Shown piece after piece: positions 61,958 to 64,000 of a DNA stretch of 64,000 nt. The notes beneath the pieces were generated by a model. It was not told the origin of the DNA, searched no databases, and was given only the letters and a program-made list of their open reading frames with translations. Position numbers and translations under genes: made by a program. Numbering within the stretch: the first letter of the stretch is position 1; each line of letters begins with the position of its first letter. The stretch is taken from contig OZ022351.1 in NCBI GenBank assembly GCA_963989245.1, forward strand, positions 14,049,843 to 14,113,842, written 5' to 3'. Origin of the DNA: Nansenia antarctica. Taxonomy: Eukaryota > Chordata > Actinopteri > Argentiniformes > Microstomatidae.

Positions 61958-62233
<276 letters not shown>

Positions 62234-63109
62234 AGTCTTCAGTATGAGGTTCATATGTATCTGGTTAATGTTGTAAGAGTTCAGTATACCAAACAGTCTA
62301 GAGCAGACAGAAGCAATTGCTCCACCTGGTTCTGCTGCTCCACATTGATGGGTGAAGTCACCGATGCAAGACGTTATGTCTGTCTCCTAGATGGTACGTG
62401 GAGAGACAGGGGGAAAGGCTGAACAAGGCTGGGGAAAGGTAGTAGCAGCCATCTCCAAGAAAAGGCAAGACTCATACCCGACACAGCACAGAGGGCAACA
62501 GGAATGACTTAGAAAATATAGGTAAAATGCTTTTGAAGAAGTCTGTTGGAGATTGTTCAGATATCTTCATAATGCCACCGTCACGTCTTCAGACATCATT
62601 CTTTAATTCAGCAGGCCCTATAAACAAACCAAAATGAATCTTGAAAAATAACAACAATTTAGATAGTGAAAGATCCTGTCTGTCGCCTCAAGTCTAATAG
62701 ATCACTACTGTGGGGCTATGTGCCTTTATGTGTGAACGGTAGTCAGCAAATAGCTAGAGATAATGGTGGTGTTTACTGTGACAAAAAGAAGGGGAGAAAA
62801 AACGAACAAGCAAATTGGCCGACTTGTGAATCAGGCGCAAAATCCTGAGGGGAGCACAATTTGTGATGTTTGGTTGAGCGGAAAATACAAAGTTAGACAC
62901 ACCTTGGGCATAATATTATTGCTATGGTGTTTTATATGTTTGTATAAACAGGAGCAGGATTTCCATTGTACATTTCCCCTCTAAACTAGTTTACCTTATT
63001 CAGCTGGAGACAGCAACAGAGACGTTCTGTCAACACGACAGAGTTGAATCACACAAGGAATTTGATGAAGTGCATCCCTGTAGGTGCCTGCATCCTGCTG
63101 ATCTAGCTC

Positions 63110-63470
63110 CAGATAATAATAATATTAATATTAATATTATTAATAATAATAATAATAATAATAATGATGATGATGATGTTGATAATAATAGCTTAGATTT
63201 ATATAGTGCCTTTCTCGAACCCAAGGACGCAAATTCAGATTCAACAGATTTCATAGACAGACAGTCAGGCAGACAGAACAGAAAAACAAAGCAAAGAAAC
63301 AAAGACAACGAGAGTGACAAAACTAGACTAGGGGCCAAAGGCCTTAGAGAACAGGTGGGTTTTGAGGGCTGATTTAAAGGTGTCCAGGGTAGAGGCGTTG
63401 GTAGATGGTTTCAATCGCTCTGTGACTGGGGCCGTGTAGTGGTTTCAGTGCTTTAATGGCCATATTTGTG
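63110..63470 (-). mobile_element. retroelement-like fragment with ATT tail
   Basis: On the minus strand the sequence ends in 'gagaaaggcactatataaat' followed by a trinucleotide run (63113-63185), the typical 3' end of a dispersed fish retroelement. Upstream on that strand, segments around 63330-63430 ('acctgttctctaaggc') match the body usually seen with this tail. It is degenerate, and the 5' end is not defined. Confidence 0.5.
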
Positions 63471-63670
63471 CAAAGATAATGTTGAAAAATGAGCTTTCTA
63501 CACATATTTGCTCTCTCTCATTGTGTTATTAAGATGTAATAAAGCTAATTAAAGACTTACTTATTTAATGATAAACCACCGATTCAAGGTTGTGACAGAA
63601 CATTTCATCCTGGACAATTGATGGGCCTGAAGAGCATATTCTTCTGGTCTTATATTTCAATTTAAAGCAG

Positions 63671-63740
63671 ACCAATCAGAGATATGCCAATCATGTCGAA
63701 TTCGCCCGGTGCACAAGAGGGAGTCTCTTAACTTCCGGGT
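63671..63740 (+). promoter_or_regulatory. candidate TATA-less promoter
   Basis: Two CCAAT boxes (63672-63676 and 63687-63691, the first in the strong GACCAATCAG context) are followed by an ETS-type site ACTTCCGG (63731-63738), about 25 bases before an in-frame ATG at 63764. This spacing is common in housekeeping promoters. No TATA box is obvious. It is inferred from motifs only. Confidence 0.35.
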
Positions 63741-63763
63741 TTGCTTGGTGTACATAACCATAC

Positions 63764-63836
63764 ATGAATGGAATAATGGCACTTGCAGACGGTAGTGGGG
63801 TTAAGCCTGCGATCATCCAGAAACAAAGTTTCAGAG
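63764..63836 (+). CDS. candidate first coding exon, unidentified
   Basis: From ATG 63764 (or the in-frame ATG at 63776) the frame reads MNGIMALADGSGVKPAIIQK and then QSFR, reaching the donor AG|GTATGA at 63837. It lies directly behind the CCAAT/ETS promoter-like motifs, which is why it is listed. I do not recognise the protein, and a single 24-codon exon is weak evidence. If unspliced, the frame stays open through the left arm of the inverted repeat and stops at 63888. The last 23 bases of the exon belong to the left hairpin arm. Confidence 0.25.
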
Positions 63837-63978
63837 GTATGAAAGTAACTTTTGATCTACACTATTATACACTATCTTTAGGTTTATGAATCCTAACTTC
63901 CTAAACCTAAAGATAGCAGAAGAGAAATAGTGTAGATCAAAAGTTACTTTCATACCTCTGAAACTTTGTTTCTGGATG
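63814..63978. repeat. near-perfect 165-bp inverted repeat (long hairpin)
   Basis: The left arm 63814-63866 is the exact reverse complement of 63926-63978 (53 of 53). An inner pair, 63872-63885 and 63903-63916, adds 14 perfect base pairs. The internal bulge is 5 bases on the left and 9 on the right, and the terminal loop is 17 bases (63886-63902). Both arms end cleanly: the flanking bases do not pair, and the whole structure is inside the window. A transcript would form a stem of 67 base pairs. Confidence 0.97.
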
Positions 63979-64000
63979 TTCTTTTTGTTTCATAAATCCT

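Overview
The window looks like vertebrate, almost certainly teleost, nuclear DNA. It is dominated by long introns and non-coding sequence, very dense CA/GA/CT microsatellites, and fragments of fish-type repeats: a tRNA-derived SINE, a CR1/L2-type LINE, and Tc1- and hAT-type DNA transposon derivatives. There are no bacterial-style operons. The species cannot be named from what is visible.

Layout. (1) Positions 1-20729 hold the 3' end of one gene on the + strand, pard3 (Par-3 polarity scaffold). Its last three coding exons are at 6393-6513, 13036-13163 and 20273-20729. All have proper AG/GT borders and consistent reading phase, and the last ends with the family's typical C-terminus and a TGA. 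The introns carry a SINE, a 1.1-kb non-autonomous hAT element with a decayed BED-finger exon, many simple repeats, and a sense-oriented LINE with an unbroken 964-codon endonuclease/reverse transcriptase ORF (14976-17870). (2) Positions 20730 to about 23225 read as the pard3 3' UTR; it opens with an 18-G run directly after the stop codon and has an ATTAAA signal at 23200. (3) About 23.2-63.6 kb has no recognisable protein-coding gene. It holds a Tc1-like deletion derivative with a transposase N-terminal relic (33868-34180), a second copy of the same SINE (42419-42672), an unassigned repeat present twice in opposite orientation (45356-45836 and 53434-53840), a 47-bp minisatellite, other transposon scraps, and a short exon-like series with a broken reading frame at 37.1-38.3 kb. 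(4) The last 330 bases look like a TATA-less promoter with a possible first coding exon. Its donor splice site lies inside a near-perfect 165-bp inverted repeat (two 53-bp perfect arms).

The only cellular gene identified with confidence is pard3. The LINE codes for its own retrotransposition. The most unusual structure is the terminal hairpin over the putative exon/intron junction; next come the unassigned inverted repeat pair and the intact LINE ORF in a pard3 intron. Splice sites, poly(A) site and repeat families are read by eye, without transcript data or library searches.
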